The notes under the pieces are model-generated. The model ran no database searches and was not told where the DNA came from. It saw only the letters and a list, made by a program, of their open reading frames with translations. Positions 18,664 to 28,700 of a stretch of 51,717 nt of DNA are shown here, in pieces. The first letter of the stretch is position 1; every line of letters starts with the position of its first letter. A program made the translations under genes and the position numbers. This DNA is from Bacteroidota bacterium (lineage in GTDB: Bacteria; Bacteroidota; Bacteroidia; Cytophagales; UBA9547), in assembly GCA_004293915.1 (NCBI GenBank), contig RDZG01000085.1, positions 1-51,717 on the forward strand, read 5' to 3'.

Positions 18664-18990
18664 ATGGCACATAAAGCAATAGAAATAACAGATACTAATT
18701 TTGAAGAATTAGTGGCAAGTGGCAAACCCATGTTAGTCGATTTTTGGGCAGAATGGTGTGGTCCATGTAAAATGATTGGTCCATCAGTAGAAGAAATTGC
18801 TTCTGAATACGAAGGCAAAGCCCTTGTTGGAAAAGTAAATGTTGACACAAATCCAAATGCAGCTGCTAAATTTGGCATACGAAGCATTCCAACATTATTG
18901 TTTTTCAAAAATGGAGAAGTAGTTGATAAACAAGTTGGTGCAGTTGCAAAATCAGCGTTGGCAAAAAAACTTGATGCGGTTTTAAACTAA
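18664..18990 (+). CDS. trxA: Thioredoxin
   Basis: This 108-residue protein is a classical thioredoxin. The active site is W31-C32-G33-P34-C35 after MLVDFWAE, and the cis-proline is P76 in IRSIPTLLFF. It reduces disulphides of cytoplasmic proteins with electrons from thioredoxin reductase, which is not in the window. TATATTTG at 18624-18631 fits a -7 box, although the -33 spacing is poor. A strong terminator follows at 19011, so it is a single-gene unit. Confidence 0.95.
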   Translation: MAHKAIEITDTNFEELVASGKPMLVDFWAEWCGPCKMIGPSVEEIASEYEGKALVGKVNVDTNPNAAAKFGIRSIPTLLFFKNGEVVDKQVGAVAKSALAKKLDAVLN

Positions 18991-19010
18991 TTATTTAAAA
19001 CATAAAATTG

Positions 19011-19049
19011 AAAAAGTCTCACAAAAGTATTTTTGTGAGACTTTTTTTT
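19011..19049 (+). terminator. Rho-independent terminator of trxA
   Basis: A 16-base stem (AAAAAGTCTCACAAAA with its complement TTTTGTGAGACTTTTT) with a short loop around 19027-19029 ends in a T-run. It starts about 20 bases after the trxA stop. Because of flanking A and T runs it could work in both directions. Confidence 0.88.
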
Positions 19050-19080
19050 GTACTTTTATACGATTAAACGATACAAAAAC

Positions 19081-20727
19081 ATGAAAAAAATATTTTTTTT
19101 GATTTTTATTAGCTTTTATTCCTTTGCTCAGCCCAATTATTATGGTGCAAAAGGCACAAATATAGATATACAAATCGATGGCGACACCACAGATTTGGCT
19201 TGGAAAAATGCTACTTGGCAGTCAATAGATAAATTTTGGATTCCTTATGACAATAATTTATCAAACGGATTTCCGACAGAAAGTGGAACACAACTTTGGC
19301 AAGGAGATTCAGATTTTAAAGGAAAATATAAAATTTTATGGTCTTCAAAGTTAAATAAACTAGTAGTTTTGATTGATATTATTGATGATTTTTTTAAAGA
19401 TGGTTATGTTGGTGGTAGTGATAATTATCCAAATTATGATTTGCCCGAAATATTTATAGACGAAGATAATTCTAAAACCAAACATTTGTACGATAGAGTT
19501 TCGCCTTTTGAAAGCGCAGAAAGTGCTTTTGCTTATCACATTGCAGCAGATAAACCTACTGTTGGAGGTGTGAATCTTTTGTGCAACGCAATGGATATTA
19601 GTGGTACATACACAAACTCGGTTTTATTAAATTATGCTTGGCATTTCCCTCAATTTGCACTTAAAAATCATGGAAATAATCATTATATATACGAAATGAC
19701 ACTTACTGTATATAACGACACGTATCCTGCTGATTTTGAAACCTATACAGCAAATTTGTTTGCAGGTAAAATAATGGGTTTTGCCTTAAATTATTGCGAT
19801 AACGATGCCAATGATAATAGTAGAGATCATTTTATTAGTTCTGTTACTGTTGCAGGGGTAGATAATAATATTGCTTGGCAAACATCTACTGTTTTTGGTA
19901 TGTTGGAACTTTTGCCAGAGCCAAATTCGGTTTCTGGATTCGACACACTAATTGTAAAATTTGATAAAATTGCTTTAACCTGGAATCAGAACATATCTAA
20001 TTTCGCCATTAACGGATTTTATGTTTATAAAAACAATGTTTTAGTTGGAAGTACGACTGGAAATTCGTTTACAATTTCGGGATTAACGCCACAAACAAAT
20101 TATAAGTTAAATGTATTAGCTTTTAATACCACCAGAGTATCTAATGTTTCTGAAACTAAAGTTATAACTACCAAACGTGATTTTACAAAAGGAAGCGTAA
20201 ACGGACTCGATACCTTATTTGAAACACATCAAAAGCTAGGTTTAACTTGGAATATGGCTGTTTATAATTTAACAGTAAAAGGTTTTTCTGTTTTTCAAAA
20301 CAATGTTTTGATTGGCACCACAACTGGCAATACTTTTACCGTTTCAGGATTAAATGCTACCACAACTTATACATTTACAGTTATTGCTTTTGATAAAAAC
20401 GGCAATCAATCTTTACTGTCTTTTCCAAAAACAGTTACTACAAAAGCTTTTCCAATTATTAATTCGATAGATGATTTAAGCCAACAAAGCGAAAAAGATT
20501 TATTTGTGATTTCACCAAATCCTGCAACAGAATTTTTACAAATCTTTAATAAAGAACAAATTGCTTTTGAAGCCACTATATATAATATATATGGGCAAAA
20601 AATAAAAACCACGTATCAAAATACATCTCCTTTTGAAATTAATATTAAAAATATACAAAATGGCGTGTATTTTTTACATATATACAGCCAAAATAGCCAT
20701 TTTATAAAGAGATTCCTTAAAATATGA
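19081..20727 (+). CDS. T9SS-exported protein with CBM9-like and two FnIII domains
   Basis: The start is set at the ATG at 19081, which gives the signal peptide MKKIFFLIFISFYSFAQ; an upstream ATG at 19048 overlaps the trxA terminator. After the signal comes a CBM9-like sugar-binding domain (about residues 20-290; IQIDGDTTDLAWKNATWQ near the start). Two fibronectin type III domains follow (about 300-375 and 390-465; GNSFTISGLTPQTNYKLNVLAF and GNTFTVSGLNATTTYTFTVIAF). A type A T9SS sorting domain ends the protein (LFVISPNPATEFLQI to HFIKRFLKI). No catalytic domain is visible, so it may be a surface sugar-binding or adhesive protein. The two FnIII units look like a recent duplication. Other possibilities include a non-catalytic scaffold. 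Confidence 0.82.
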   Translation: MKKIFFLIFISFYSFAQPNYYGAKGTNIDIQIDGDTTDLAWKNATWQSIDKFWIPYDNNLSNGFPTESGTQLWQGDSDFKGKYKILWSSKLNKLVVLIDIIDDFFKDGYVGGSDNYPNYDLPEIFIDEDNSKTKHLYDRVSPFESAESAFAYHIAADKPTVGGVNLLCNAMDISGTYTNSVLLNYAWHFPQFALKNHGNNHYIYEMTLTVYNDTYPADFETYTANLFAGKIMGFALNYCDNDANDNSRDHFISSVTVAGVDNNIAWQTSTVFGMLELLPEPNSVSGFDTLIVKFDKIALTWNQNISNFAINGFYVYKNNVLVGSTTGNSFTISGLTPQTNYKLNVLAFNTTRVSNVSETKVITTKRDFTKGSVNGLDTLFETHQKLGLTWNMAVYNLTVKGFSVFQNNVLIGTTTGNTFTVSGLNATTTYTFTVIAFDKNGNQSLLSFPKTVTTKAFPIINSIDDLSQQSEKDLFVISPNPATEFLQIFNKEQIAFEATIYNIYGQKIKTTYQNTSPFEINIKNIQNGVYFLHIYSQNSHFIKRFLKI

Positions 20728-20790
20728 TATTTTTTTCGCTTTGATTTTTATTTATTTTCATAAAAAATATAAAAATATGCTAACAAAATG

Positions 20791-20820
20791 TTGGAAGTTA
20801 AGTTTTATTTAATATGTTTG
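20791..20820 (+). promoter_or_regulatory. Bacteroidota-type promoter of the porin gene
   Basis: TTG at 20791-20793 and TATGTTTG at 20813-20820 are exactly 19 bases apart, matching the Bacteroidota consensus closely. The porin ATG is 49 bases further on. Confidence 0.65.
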
Positions 20821-20868
20821 TGATTAGAAAATTAAAAACATATTAATTTTAACCTTAAACCAATATCT

Positions 20869-22176
20869 ATGAAAAAGACAATTTACACATTAGCAGCGGC
20901 TGTACTCGCATCGAGTTTTGCCTTCGCTCAAGACTCTACCAAAACTGGGAAATTCACTGTAAGTGGATACATTGACTCGTATTACAATTATTCTCTAAAC
21001 AATCCACAGTCGGGTTCAATTGCAGGCGACCCAACTTCATACACTGGTGATGCAAACACACTTGGATTAGCTAGAGGTTTTGATAGATCTCACAATCAAT
21101 TTTCGTTAGGTTTAGTTCAAACTAAATTTGCATACACAAATCGTAACTCAGAAATGGTTATTGATTTAGTATATGGACCAAATGCAGCATTGGCAAATTT
21201 CGGAAATGCAGTTGGTTTAACGCCATTTATACACACAAATGCTAGTGGTGCTTCTAATGCTACTTATGCTTCTTCAATTGCTATCAAACAAGCATATTTT
21301 AAGTATAATGTTACTAGCAAATTTAGCTTTACAGTTGGTCAGTTTGGTACTCACATTGGATACGAAGTAATTGATGCTCCTTTAAACTACAATTATTCGC
21401 TTTCAAATCTATTCAATAACGGTCCTTTCTATCACGTTGGAGCAAAATTAAATTATGCCTTTTCTGATAAATTCGGATTGATGTTTGGAGTTGTTAACAA
21501 CTGGGATAACTTATACGATTTCAAATCTCAAAAATCTTTAGTTGCTCAAATATTTGTTAGTCCAGCAAAAGGATGGAATGTTTATGCAAACTGGATTGGT
21601 GGTGCAAATGATGATGGTTATAAATTTCCTAAAGCTGGACTTCCTTCAGGAATTGTTGGTGGCTTATCGTTCCCTGTTAATACAAATTACACTCGTAATC
21701 TATTCGATTTAACAACTGGTTATCAAGTATCATCTAAATTGTATTTAGGTATGAATGCTGCTTATGGTTGGTATAGTTTCAATGAAGATGTAAGAGTTAG
21801 CACTCCAAAGCCAACCGATGACCTTGATGGTGATGGAACTCCTGATGCAGGACCGCTAATTTCATCATGGTTTGGCAGTCTTACACCAAATTGGTGGGGT
21901 ATTGCAGGTTATGCTAATTTTCAATTCACTAGCTTCTTGGGCTTAGGTGTTCGTTACGAACATTTTAATGACAAAAATGCTGTAAGATACATCCAAACAA
22001 TTAATAATAGTTTCACAGTAACTATGCCTATAACTTTAGCCGATGGTCATTTGATTCTCAAACCTGAATTTAGAATGGATAATACAACTGGAAGACCAAT
22101 TTATGAAAGTTCAGACCCATCAGCTCCTACAAGATCTCAAAATGTGTTTGGTATGGCTTTTATATACAAATACTAA
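20869..22176 (+). CDS. Outer-membrane beta-barrel porin (OmpL/BBP2-like)
   Basis: This 435-residue protein has a clear signal peptide (MKKTIYTLAAAVLASSFAFAQ). The mature protein consists of alternating aromatic beta-strands, starts with the conserved GKFTVSGYIDSYYNY and ends in a terminal strand NVFGMAFIYKY with a penultimate aromatic pattern typical of barrels. The family is the putative OmpL-like beta-barrel porin-2 group of Bacteroidota. A DLDGDGTPDAGP insertion around residues 320-332 looks like a calcium-binding loop. It probably forms a passive outer-membrane channel; the solute is unknown. It is a single-gene unit with a strong promoter and terminator, consistent with high expression. 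Confidence 0.85.
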   Translation: MKKTIYTLAAAVLASSFAFAQDSTKTGKFTVSGYIDSYYNYSLNNPQSGSIAGDPTSYTGDANTLGLARGFDRSHNQFSLGLVQTKFAYTNRNSEMVIDLVYGPNAALANFGNAVGLTPFIHTNASGASNATYASSIAIKQAYFKYNVTSKFSFTVGQFGTHIGYEVIDAPLNYNYSLSNLFNNGPFYHVGAKLNYAFSDKFGLMFGVVNNWDNLYDFKSQKSLVAQIFVSPAKGWNVYANWIGGANDDGYKFPKAGLPSGIVGGLSFPVNTNYTRNLFDLTTGYQVSSKLYLGMNAAYGWYSFNEDVRVSTPKPTDDLDGDGTPDAGPLISSWFGSLTPNWWGIAGYANFQFTSFLGLGVRYEHFNDKNAVRYIQTINNSFTVTMPITLADGHLILKPEFRMDNTTGRPIYESSDPSAPTRSQNVFGMAFIYKY

Positions 22177-22190
22177 TTTTAATTTTATTT

Positions 22191-22228
22191 AAAAAAAGGG
22201 TTTGCAAAATTGCAAACCCTTTTTTTTT
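22191..22228 (+). terminator. Rho-independent terminator of the porin gene
   Basis: The arms AGGGTTTGC and GCAAACCCT are perfect complements around a short A+T loop, with a preceding A-run and a following run of nine T. It begins about 15 bases after the porin stop. Confidence 0.92.
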
Positions 22229-22317
22229 ACTTTTTTTAAAAATATCATAATTAACAAATCGTTAAGTTTTAGTTATCTATGTATATTTACAGTTTAAATC
22301 ACCAATTTCACACAAAA

Positions 22318-23646
22318 ATGAACAAAGTAATAAAAATTGTATGCCTGTTTTTTAGCACTATTTGCATTTCAAATGCTCAAAACGGCATTATTAAAGGGGT
22401 TTTTAAAAATGCACCTGTTTCAGCTAAAGTTTATTTATACGAATATTTTGGCTCAAATTTTTATGTTGTAGATTCTTCCTCAGCTAAAAATGGCATTTTT
22501 TCATTTTCAAAAAAAACACCATATCCTCGTGGCTTTTATCAGCTTGGACAAAACGAACAAAATTCGTTTATACTCATTGTGTCGAACGAAAATATAGAAA
22601 TTTTTGCCGATTGGAAAAATCTGAAAGAAACTGCGCTTATTAAAAATTCAAAAGAAAACGAGTATTTCAAACGACTATTAGCTTTTAATCAAACGGTGCA
22701 AGGCATTCAAGCAAAATCACAAGAATTTGCTCCCTTGCAACAAAGCAATCCTGATGAGTTTAACAAAAACATGATGGCATTGCAAAAAAACTACGACTCG
22801 GTAAATAACTCGCATGAGCAATTCAAAACAAAAATTATGACTACCGAAAGCAATTTGTTTTTTGCTAAGGTTCTAAAAATGTTTGTAGTAAACGATAAAA
22901 CTGAAAAAGAATATTTCATTTCTGAAGCCGAACTTTCGGACGAAGAATATGCTCGTGGTGATATGATGAACAATAAAATAGCTTTTTATATGCAGCGATT
23001 TGCATCGCCAGAAAACCAAGCTGCATACAAAGCCGAAGCCGAATATTTGGTAAAAAGCTATAAAGAAAAGTCTAAAAACAGAGAATTGGCACATATTGTA
23101 GCCATGACATTGATGTTGCAAAGTCAAATGCCGCCATCGAAAAGTTTTATGGCTAGTTTCAAAAAAGAATATCCAACGAGCAAAAGAGCGGCTACCTTTT
23201 TGGCTCAAATTCCAAAAGGCGAACCACAAGAAGGTGACGAAGCACCAGAAATTCAACTAAAAGATCCAGATGGAAAAACAATATCGCTTTCTTCGCTTAG
23301 AGGAAAATATGTAATGATTGATTTTTGGGCATCGTGGTGTGGTCCATGTCGCCAAGAAAACCCAAATGTTGTAAATGCCTATAATACCTATAAAGACAAA
23401 GGTTTTACCATTTATAGTGTATCACTTGATAATAGCCGAGATAGATGGATTGGTGCCATTTCACAAGATAATTTGATTTGGAATAATCATGTTTCTGATC
23501 TAAAAGGTTGGCAATCAGAAGGTGCTGCATTATATAGTGTGCGAGGTATTCCGGCAACTTTTCTGTTGGATAAAGAAGGAAAGATTATTGCAAAAAATTT
23601 ACGAGGCAATTTGTTGGAAAAAAAACTGGCTGAATTAATGCCGTAA
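22318..23646 (+). CDS. TlpA-like thioredoxin-fold protein with DUF4369
   Basis: The ATG at 22318 is preferred because it starts a good signal peptide (MNKVIKIVCLFFSTICISNAQ); an ATG at 22279 would add 13 residues. The N-terminal part (about residues 22-110) is a DUF4369 beta domain (GIIKGVFKNAPVSAKVYLYEYFG), the middle is helical and charged, and the C-terminal domain (about 310-442) is an AhpC/TSA-TlpA thioredoxin fold with active site W340-C341-G-P-C344 and cis-Pro in VRGIPATFLLD. Such proteins are periplasmic or lipid-anchored disulphide reductases of Bacteroidota. Partner proteins are not evident next to it. Confidence 0.9.
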   Translation: MNKVIKIVCLFFSTICISNAQNGIIKGVFKNAPVSAKVYLYEYFGSNFYVVDSSSAKNGIFSFSKKTPYPRGFYQLGQNEQNSFILIVSNENIEIFADWKNLKETALIKNSKENEYFKRLLAFNQTVQGIQAKSQEFAPLQQSNPDEFNKNMMALQKNYDSVNNSHEQFKTKIMTTESNLFFAKVLKMFVVNDKTEKEYFISEAELSDEEYARGDMMNNKIAFYMQRFASPENQAAYKAEAEYLVKSYKEKSKNRELAHIVAMTLMLQSQMPPSKSFMASFKKEYPTSKRAATFLAQIPKGEPQEGDEAPEIQLKDPDGKTISLSSLRGKYVMIDFWASWCGPCRQENPNVVNAYNTYKDKGFTIYSVSLDNSRDRWIGAISQDNLIWNNHVSDLKGWQSEGAALYSVRGIPATFLLDKEGKIIAKNLRGNLLEKKLAELMP

Positions 23647-23725
23647 TAGTTGAAAATTGAGAGATGAAAGTTAAAGTGGCGATTTTTTATCCAAAAATTT
23701 ATAGTTAAAAATAAATATAAAAATC

Positions 23726-24418
23726 ATGAAAAAGGAAAAATACAAAATATTACTTGTTGATGATGAAGAGGATATTTTAGAACTTTTGCAATATAATCTG
23801 GAGAAAGAAGGTTATGATGTAAAAACAGCTACAAATGGCAAATTAGCTATCGAAAAAGCAAAATCTTTTATGCCAAATTTGATTTTGTTAGACATTATGA
23901 TGCCTGTGATGGATGGTATAGAATGTTGTAGAAGAATAAAAGAAATGCCTGAATTGGCAAAAATATTTGTTTTGTTTCTTACTGCTCGCACCGAAGAATA
24001 TTCAGAAGTTGCAGCCTTTGATGCAGGCGCAGACGATTATATTCCAAAACCAATAAAACCTAAAGCCTTGATTAGCAGGGTACAAGCCATTTTTAAACGA
24101 GATAAAAAACTGGATGAAGATAAACAAATGACGTTTAAAATCATGGATTTAACTATCGATAGAAACGAATATTTGGTTTATAAAGGCGACAAGCCAATTG
24201 TTTTGCCTCGCAAAGAATTTGAACTGCTCTATTTTTTGGCTTCTAATCCAAACAAAGTCTATAATCGAGATGAATTGCTCCAAAAAGTATGGGGAACAGA
24301 TGTTTATGTGCTTTCTCGGACGGTTGATGTGCATATTCGAAAGGTTAGAGAGCGTATTGGCGAAGATTACATTACAACTATAAAAGGAGTTGGATATAAA
24401 TTCGAAACGGAAGATTAA
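23726..24418 (+). CDS. PhoB/OmpR-type response regulator
   Basis: This 230-residue protein has a receiver domain (about residues 5-120) with the acidic pocket DDEED (D12-D16), phosphoacceptor D56 in LLDIMMPVMDG, a conserved Thr in FLTARTE and Lys in YIPKPIKPK. The C-terminal winged helix (about 130-228) has PRKEFELLYFLASNPNKVY and the SRTVDVHIRKVRERIG recognition helix, as in PhoB. No sensor kinase gene is adjacent; the neighbours are a TlpA-like gene and cysD. It is followed by a strong terminator, so it is an orphan in this window. Confidence 0.93.
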   Translation: MKKEKYKILLVDDEEDILELLQYNLEKEGYDVKTATNGKLAIEKAKSFMPNLILLDIMMPVMDGIECCRRIKEMPELAKIFVLFLTARTEEYSEVAAFDAGADDYIPKPIKPKALISRVQAIFKRDKKLDEDKQMTFKIMDLTIDRNEYLVYKGDKPIVLPRKEFELLYFLASNPNKVYNRDELLQKVWGTDVYVLSRTVDVHIRKVRERIGEDYITTIKGVGYKFETED

Positions 24419-24420
24419 GA

Positions 24421-24449
24421 AAAAAAGGAAGCTCGAAGCTTCCTTTTTT
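24421..24449 (+). terminator. Rho-independent terminator of the response regulator
   Basis: A 13-base stem (AAAAAAGGAAGCT with AGCTTCCTTTTTT) closes on a 3-base loop and ends in a T-run, just after the stop codon at 24418. Confidence 0.9.
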
Positions 24450-24695
24450 GTTTTTCACTTTAGTATAATAATCTTAAAATGTATTTTTTTTGATAGACAA
24501 ATTTCGACAAGTATAGTAATATTATTTGATAATATAGCCATTTTTCATTACAATTAAAATCAAATTTATATAAGTGCTTCGCAAATTGAGGAATTTAAAA
24601 ATAATAAATCTATCTAACTTTTTAGAATTAATTTTCTGAACCCACCATATTTTCTTAGTTTTGCACCTCAAATTTAGTAAAGACAACCTATTAGT

Positions 24696-25592
24696 ATGTC
24701 ATTAACACATCTCGACCAACTCGAATCAGAAGCAATTTTCATCATGCGTGAAGTTGCAGCTCAATTCGAAAAACCTGTTTTGCTTTTTTCTGGAGGCAAA
24801 GATTCTATTGTGATGGTAAAATTGGCTCAAAAAGCATTTTATCCAGCTCCTATTCCTTTTCCACTTTTACATATCGATACTGGACATAATTTTGAAGAAG
24901 CAATTATTTATCGTGATTGGCTTGCAAAAGATGTAAATGCACAATTAATTGTACGCTATGTACAAGATTCGATCGACAAAGGCAGAGCAACAGAAGAAAA
25001 AGGTCCGTATGCAACCCGCAATAGTTTACAAACGGTAACACTACTTGATGCATTGGAAGAATTTAAGTACGATGCAGCTTTTGGAGGTGGTAGAAGAGAT
25101 GAAGAAAAAGCCCGAGCTAAAGAGCGTTTTTTTTCGCATCGTGACGAATTTGGACAATGGGATCCCAAAAATCAACGTCCTGAATTGTGGAATTTGTTTA
25201 ATGGCAAGAAACAACAAGGCGAACATTTTAGGGTTTTTCCGCTTTCAAATTGGACAGAAATGGATGTTTGGCAATATATTGCAAAAGAAAATATTCCATT
25301 ACCAAGCATATATTTTTCGCACGAAAGAGAAGTTTTTGAACGAAATGGTGTACTTTATGCCGAAAACAACATCATGCAAAAACTTGCTGGAGAACATACC
25401 ATAAAAAAAATAGTTCGTTGCCGCACAGTGGGTGATATCACCACTACTGGCATGGTCGAAAGTCCTGCTACTACGCTAGAAGACATAATAAAAGAAGTTG
25501 CTTCTGCACGTACAACCGAAAGAGGAATGCGAGCCGATGACAAACGCTCAGAAGCGGCTATGGAAGACAGAAAAAAACAAGGGTATTTTTAA
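24696..25592 (+). CDS. cysD: Sulfate adenylyltransferase small subunit
   Basis: This 298-residue protein is CysD, the PP-loop ATP pyrophosphatase subunit that forms adenosine 5'-phosphosulfate from sulfate and ATP. The PP-loop is S32-G-G-K-D-S37. Other family blocks are LLHIDTGHNF, GGRRDEEKARAKER, WTEMDVWQYI and RCRTVGDITTTGMVESPA; the end SEAAMEDRKKQGYF is the usual CysD terminus. CysD normally acts with the GTPase CysN encoded next to it, but here the gene is flanked by an unrelated response regulator and a TamB-like gene and ends with its own terminator. A TAGTTTTG at 24656-24663 fits a -7 box. CysN is presumably elsewhere in the genome. Confidence 0.95.
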   Translation: MSLTHLDQLESEAIFIMREVAAQFEKPVLLFSGGKDSIVMVKLAQKAFYPAPIPFPLLHIDTGHNFEEAIIYRDWLAKDVNAQLIVRYVQDSIDKGRATEEKGPYATRNSLQTVTLLDALEEFKYDAAFGGGRRDEEKARAKERFFSHRDEFGQWDPKNQRPELWNLFNGKKQQGEHFRVFPLSNWTEMDVWQYIAKENIPLPSIYFSHEREVFERNGVLYAENNIMQKLAGEHTIKKIVRCRTVGDITTTGMVESPATTLEDIIKEVASARTTERGMRADDKRSEAAMEDRKKQGYF

Positions 25593-25614
25593 CCAATTTT
25601 TGTTTTCTTATATT

Positions 25615-25649
25615 AAAAAGGACTTGAAAGTGATTTTAAGTCCTTTTTT
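25615..25649 (+). terminator. Rho-independent terminator of cysD
   Basis: The stem AAAAAGGACTT (25615-25625) pairs with AAGTCCTTTTT (from 25638) around a 12-base loop and is followed by T residues. It separates cysD from the TamB-like gene. Confidence 0.85.
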
Positions 25650-25722
25650 TATGCTTTGGCAAAACACTTTTTGTATAAATAATGCTGTTTTTGCATCATT
25701 TGTAGTATTTTGCAACTGATTT

Positions 25723-28700
25723 ATGAATAAATTAAGTTTTTCGTATCTGTTTTATTTGCTCAAAAAGATTTTTAGAATTCTTTTTCTGCTAGTAGTTGTA
25801 TTTGTATTTTTAATGGCACTTTTAATCGGCACTTTGCAACTGCCACCAGTTCAGTTGTTTGCAGTACGAAATGTAACCAAATTTTTGAACGATAAAATAA
25901 GATATCCAATTGATTTACAAGGAATTTCGATTGGTTGGCTTGGGCAGATTTCGTTGCATGATGTAGCTGTAAAAGATAAAAACAAGCTCGAAATGATAAA
26001 AATAGAAGAATTAGAATTACGATTTAATATTCCATCGCTTTTATTAAAAAACAAAACCATTTCGAGTGCAACACTCAATCGTTTAATCTTAAAATTAGAA
26101 TATGATTCAAAACTAAAAGATGTAAATATTGGCGATTTTATTTATTCGCTCGAACATATTAGCGATATTCCAAATGCTCCCAAACCGCCACCATATGACA
26201 TTCGCATAAAAAGAGCAGAATTTAAAATCAAAAACATAAAAATTAACAATGCTTATGTGAGTTTTAACGATCCAGAAGTAGATAAATTAAACGATCGTTT
26301 TCAATTTCCTCATTTTGCATTCGATAGTATTTTTTTAGATGTCAAAAATTTTAAAGTTGTAAAAGACACTTTTTCATTTAAAATTATGAGTTTAAATGCT
26401 GTAGACCAATTTGCAAAACTTAGAATAAAAGATTTAAGAGCCGATTATTCCATGTGTCCATCTTTTTTGAAACTCGAAGATTTGCACGGAAAACTGGGCA
26501 AAACCATAATTTCAGATACCGTTATTTTGAAATTTAATAAATATAGTTCATTAGCAAATTTCAATGATAGTGTAAAACTCAAAATGAATTTCAAAAACGC
26601 AGTCATTTATCCTGAAGATATTGCTGTTTTTGTACCTTCCATTCGTGGATTTAATGATGTATGGACTTTAAATGGTGGCTTTCGAGGAAAGGTTAAAAAT
26701 TTCAGATTTCAAAACATGGATATTGGTTTTGGAAGGTCTAGTTTTGTTCGTACTTCGGGTCGATTCAAAGGTTTTCCAAATTGGGATAGCACCTTTATTG
26801 ATGCCCAAATTCATGATGCTCAACTTTATGCAAAAGATTTGCAACATTATGGACTTCAAGGAGCCAAAACACAACTTGCACGTTTTCATAGAGCAAAACT
26901 AAAAGGCAAATTTAGAGGCTATCCATCTGATCTTGAGGCGTATGGCGATTTCAAAACTGCATTAGGCGATTTCGACATCAGCCTAAAACTTCAAACGCCA
27001 AATCAAAAACAAATTGGAAAATATTTTGCAGAAATCAATACAAAAGATTTTAAATTAGGCGATGCTCTTGCCGATGAAACTATTGGCGATGTTTCGGCTC
27101 ATTTATTTTTAAATGGCAAAGGTTTTGAAAAACAAAATGCAGACTTTACGAGCTATGGAGTGGTTGATAAAATTCAATTTCAAGGTATGACTTTCCATAA
27201 TACAATTTTACGAAGTGGATTTAAAAACCAAATTTTACACGCCAGTTTAGACATAAAAGATTCTAATATTGTGGCAGATGGCACATTGATGATGAATCTT
27301 ACTCAAAATAAAGAAACAAGTAGTTTGCACACCGATGTACGCAAACTCAATCTTAATTATTTTAAAATTACAGATAAACCTGTTTTTTTAACTACAGAAA
27401 TAGATTTAAACACCTATGGGTGGGGTTGGGGAAATTTGGGTGGCGAAGTCGATTTCAACGATTTAATATTGAAAGACGACAAAAATAATCAGGTTTTTTA
27501 TAAATCTACACAATGCAAGTACCATCGTGATCAAGAAAAAAGTTATTTTGATATAAAATCCGATGCCTTTGATACTAAAATTGATGGTGAATTTAATTTT
27601 CAAAACTTGGCTAGACATATTGCCGATTTCAAAGAAGCTATAAAAGTGGCGTGGCAAAATGACAAAACTAAAAATACACTTTTTTATGGTCGTCCAAATT
27701 TACCAGGCGGTATTGATATTAATTTTAAATTCAAAAACAAAAATATAAATCCACTTTTATCCATCTTTTTAAATGAGTATAGAATTTCTGAAAACGCCTC
27801 ATGCTCAGGCAACTATGCATCCGGACATAATCACGACCTAAAAATCGAAGGCTATATTGATACACTCACAAAAAACAACATTACTTTAATTAATAACTCT
27901 TTCAAATCAAATATTTTAAAAGGCAAACGCACTCATACGCTAATTTCGCAATCGATATTTTCGTCAGAAAAACAAAAAATAAACGATGCTGCAAACTTTG
28001 AAAATCTGCATTTGAATATGAGTTGGATTAATGAAAACTTAACTTTTGGCTCGACAATCAAACAACAAGACGAAACCAACGAAGCTCGCATAAATGGTAC
28101 AGCAAAAATTTTAGATTCTGGAAAAGAAATTTCTTTTAATAATTCTTTTGTAAAATTATTGGACAAAGATTGGGTGATTGATTCTACCAATAAAATTTAT
28201 TATTCCTCAAATTTAATTGATTTCAAAAATGTGCAGTTCAAAAACGAAAACCAACGCATTGCCATCGAAGGTAGTTTTTCGGAAGGCGAAGATAAAATCG
28301 CAAACGTTTTAGTAGAAAACTTTAAACTAGAAAACTTTAATAAACTGCTGGGAATCAGCTTGTTTGGAAACTTAAACTCAAAAATGTTTATCAAAAACAT
28401 TTATAAACAACCTGATATTAAAAGCGAACTTTCGATTGATAATTTAAGAATCAAAAAATTTGACGTTGGAAGTGTAAATGGTGCCACAAATTGGGATTTG
28501 ATAAACAAAAAGTTATTAATGAATTTGTCGGTTGCAAAAGCTGGCGAAAGTTTTTTTACCGTTTTTGGATATTATAAACCTGACGAAACTGAAAAAGAAA
28601 AAAAACTTAACCTTTTAGCCAATCTTAACAACACAAATTTACATATTTTCGAACCATTTGTTGGCGAAATTATTTCGGAAATTAGCGGACTTGCAACAGG

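Noticed and set aside
22873-23256. 127-codon minus-strand ORF
   Set aside because: It lies inside the TlpA-like gene on the other strand and its product is a low-complexity Phe/Trp-rich string with no domain.
23647-23725. TTGAAA/GAAAGTTAAA-rich stretch resembling the reverse complement of 47455-47490
   Set aside because: The match is short and built from simple A+T words. It may belong to the common Bacteroidota intergenic motif but is too weak to call a repeat.
24450-24695. Riboswitch in the cysD leader
   Set aside because: The region is A+T-rich without a stable multi-stem fold or conserved ligand-binding motif that I could recognise.
25045-25404. 119-codon plus-strand ORF inside cysD
   Set aside because: It is an out-of-frame shadow of the CysD coding sequence, which is conserved in its own frame.
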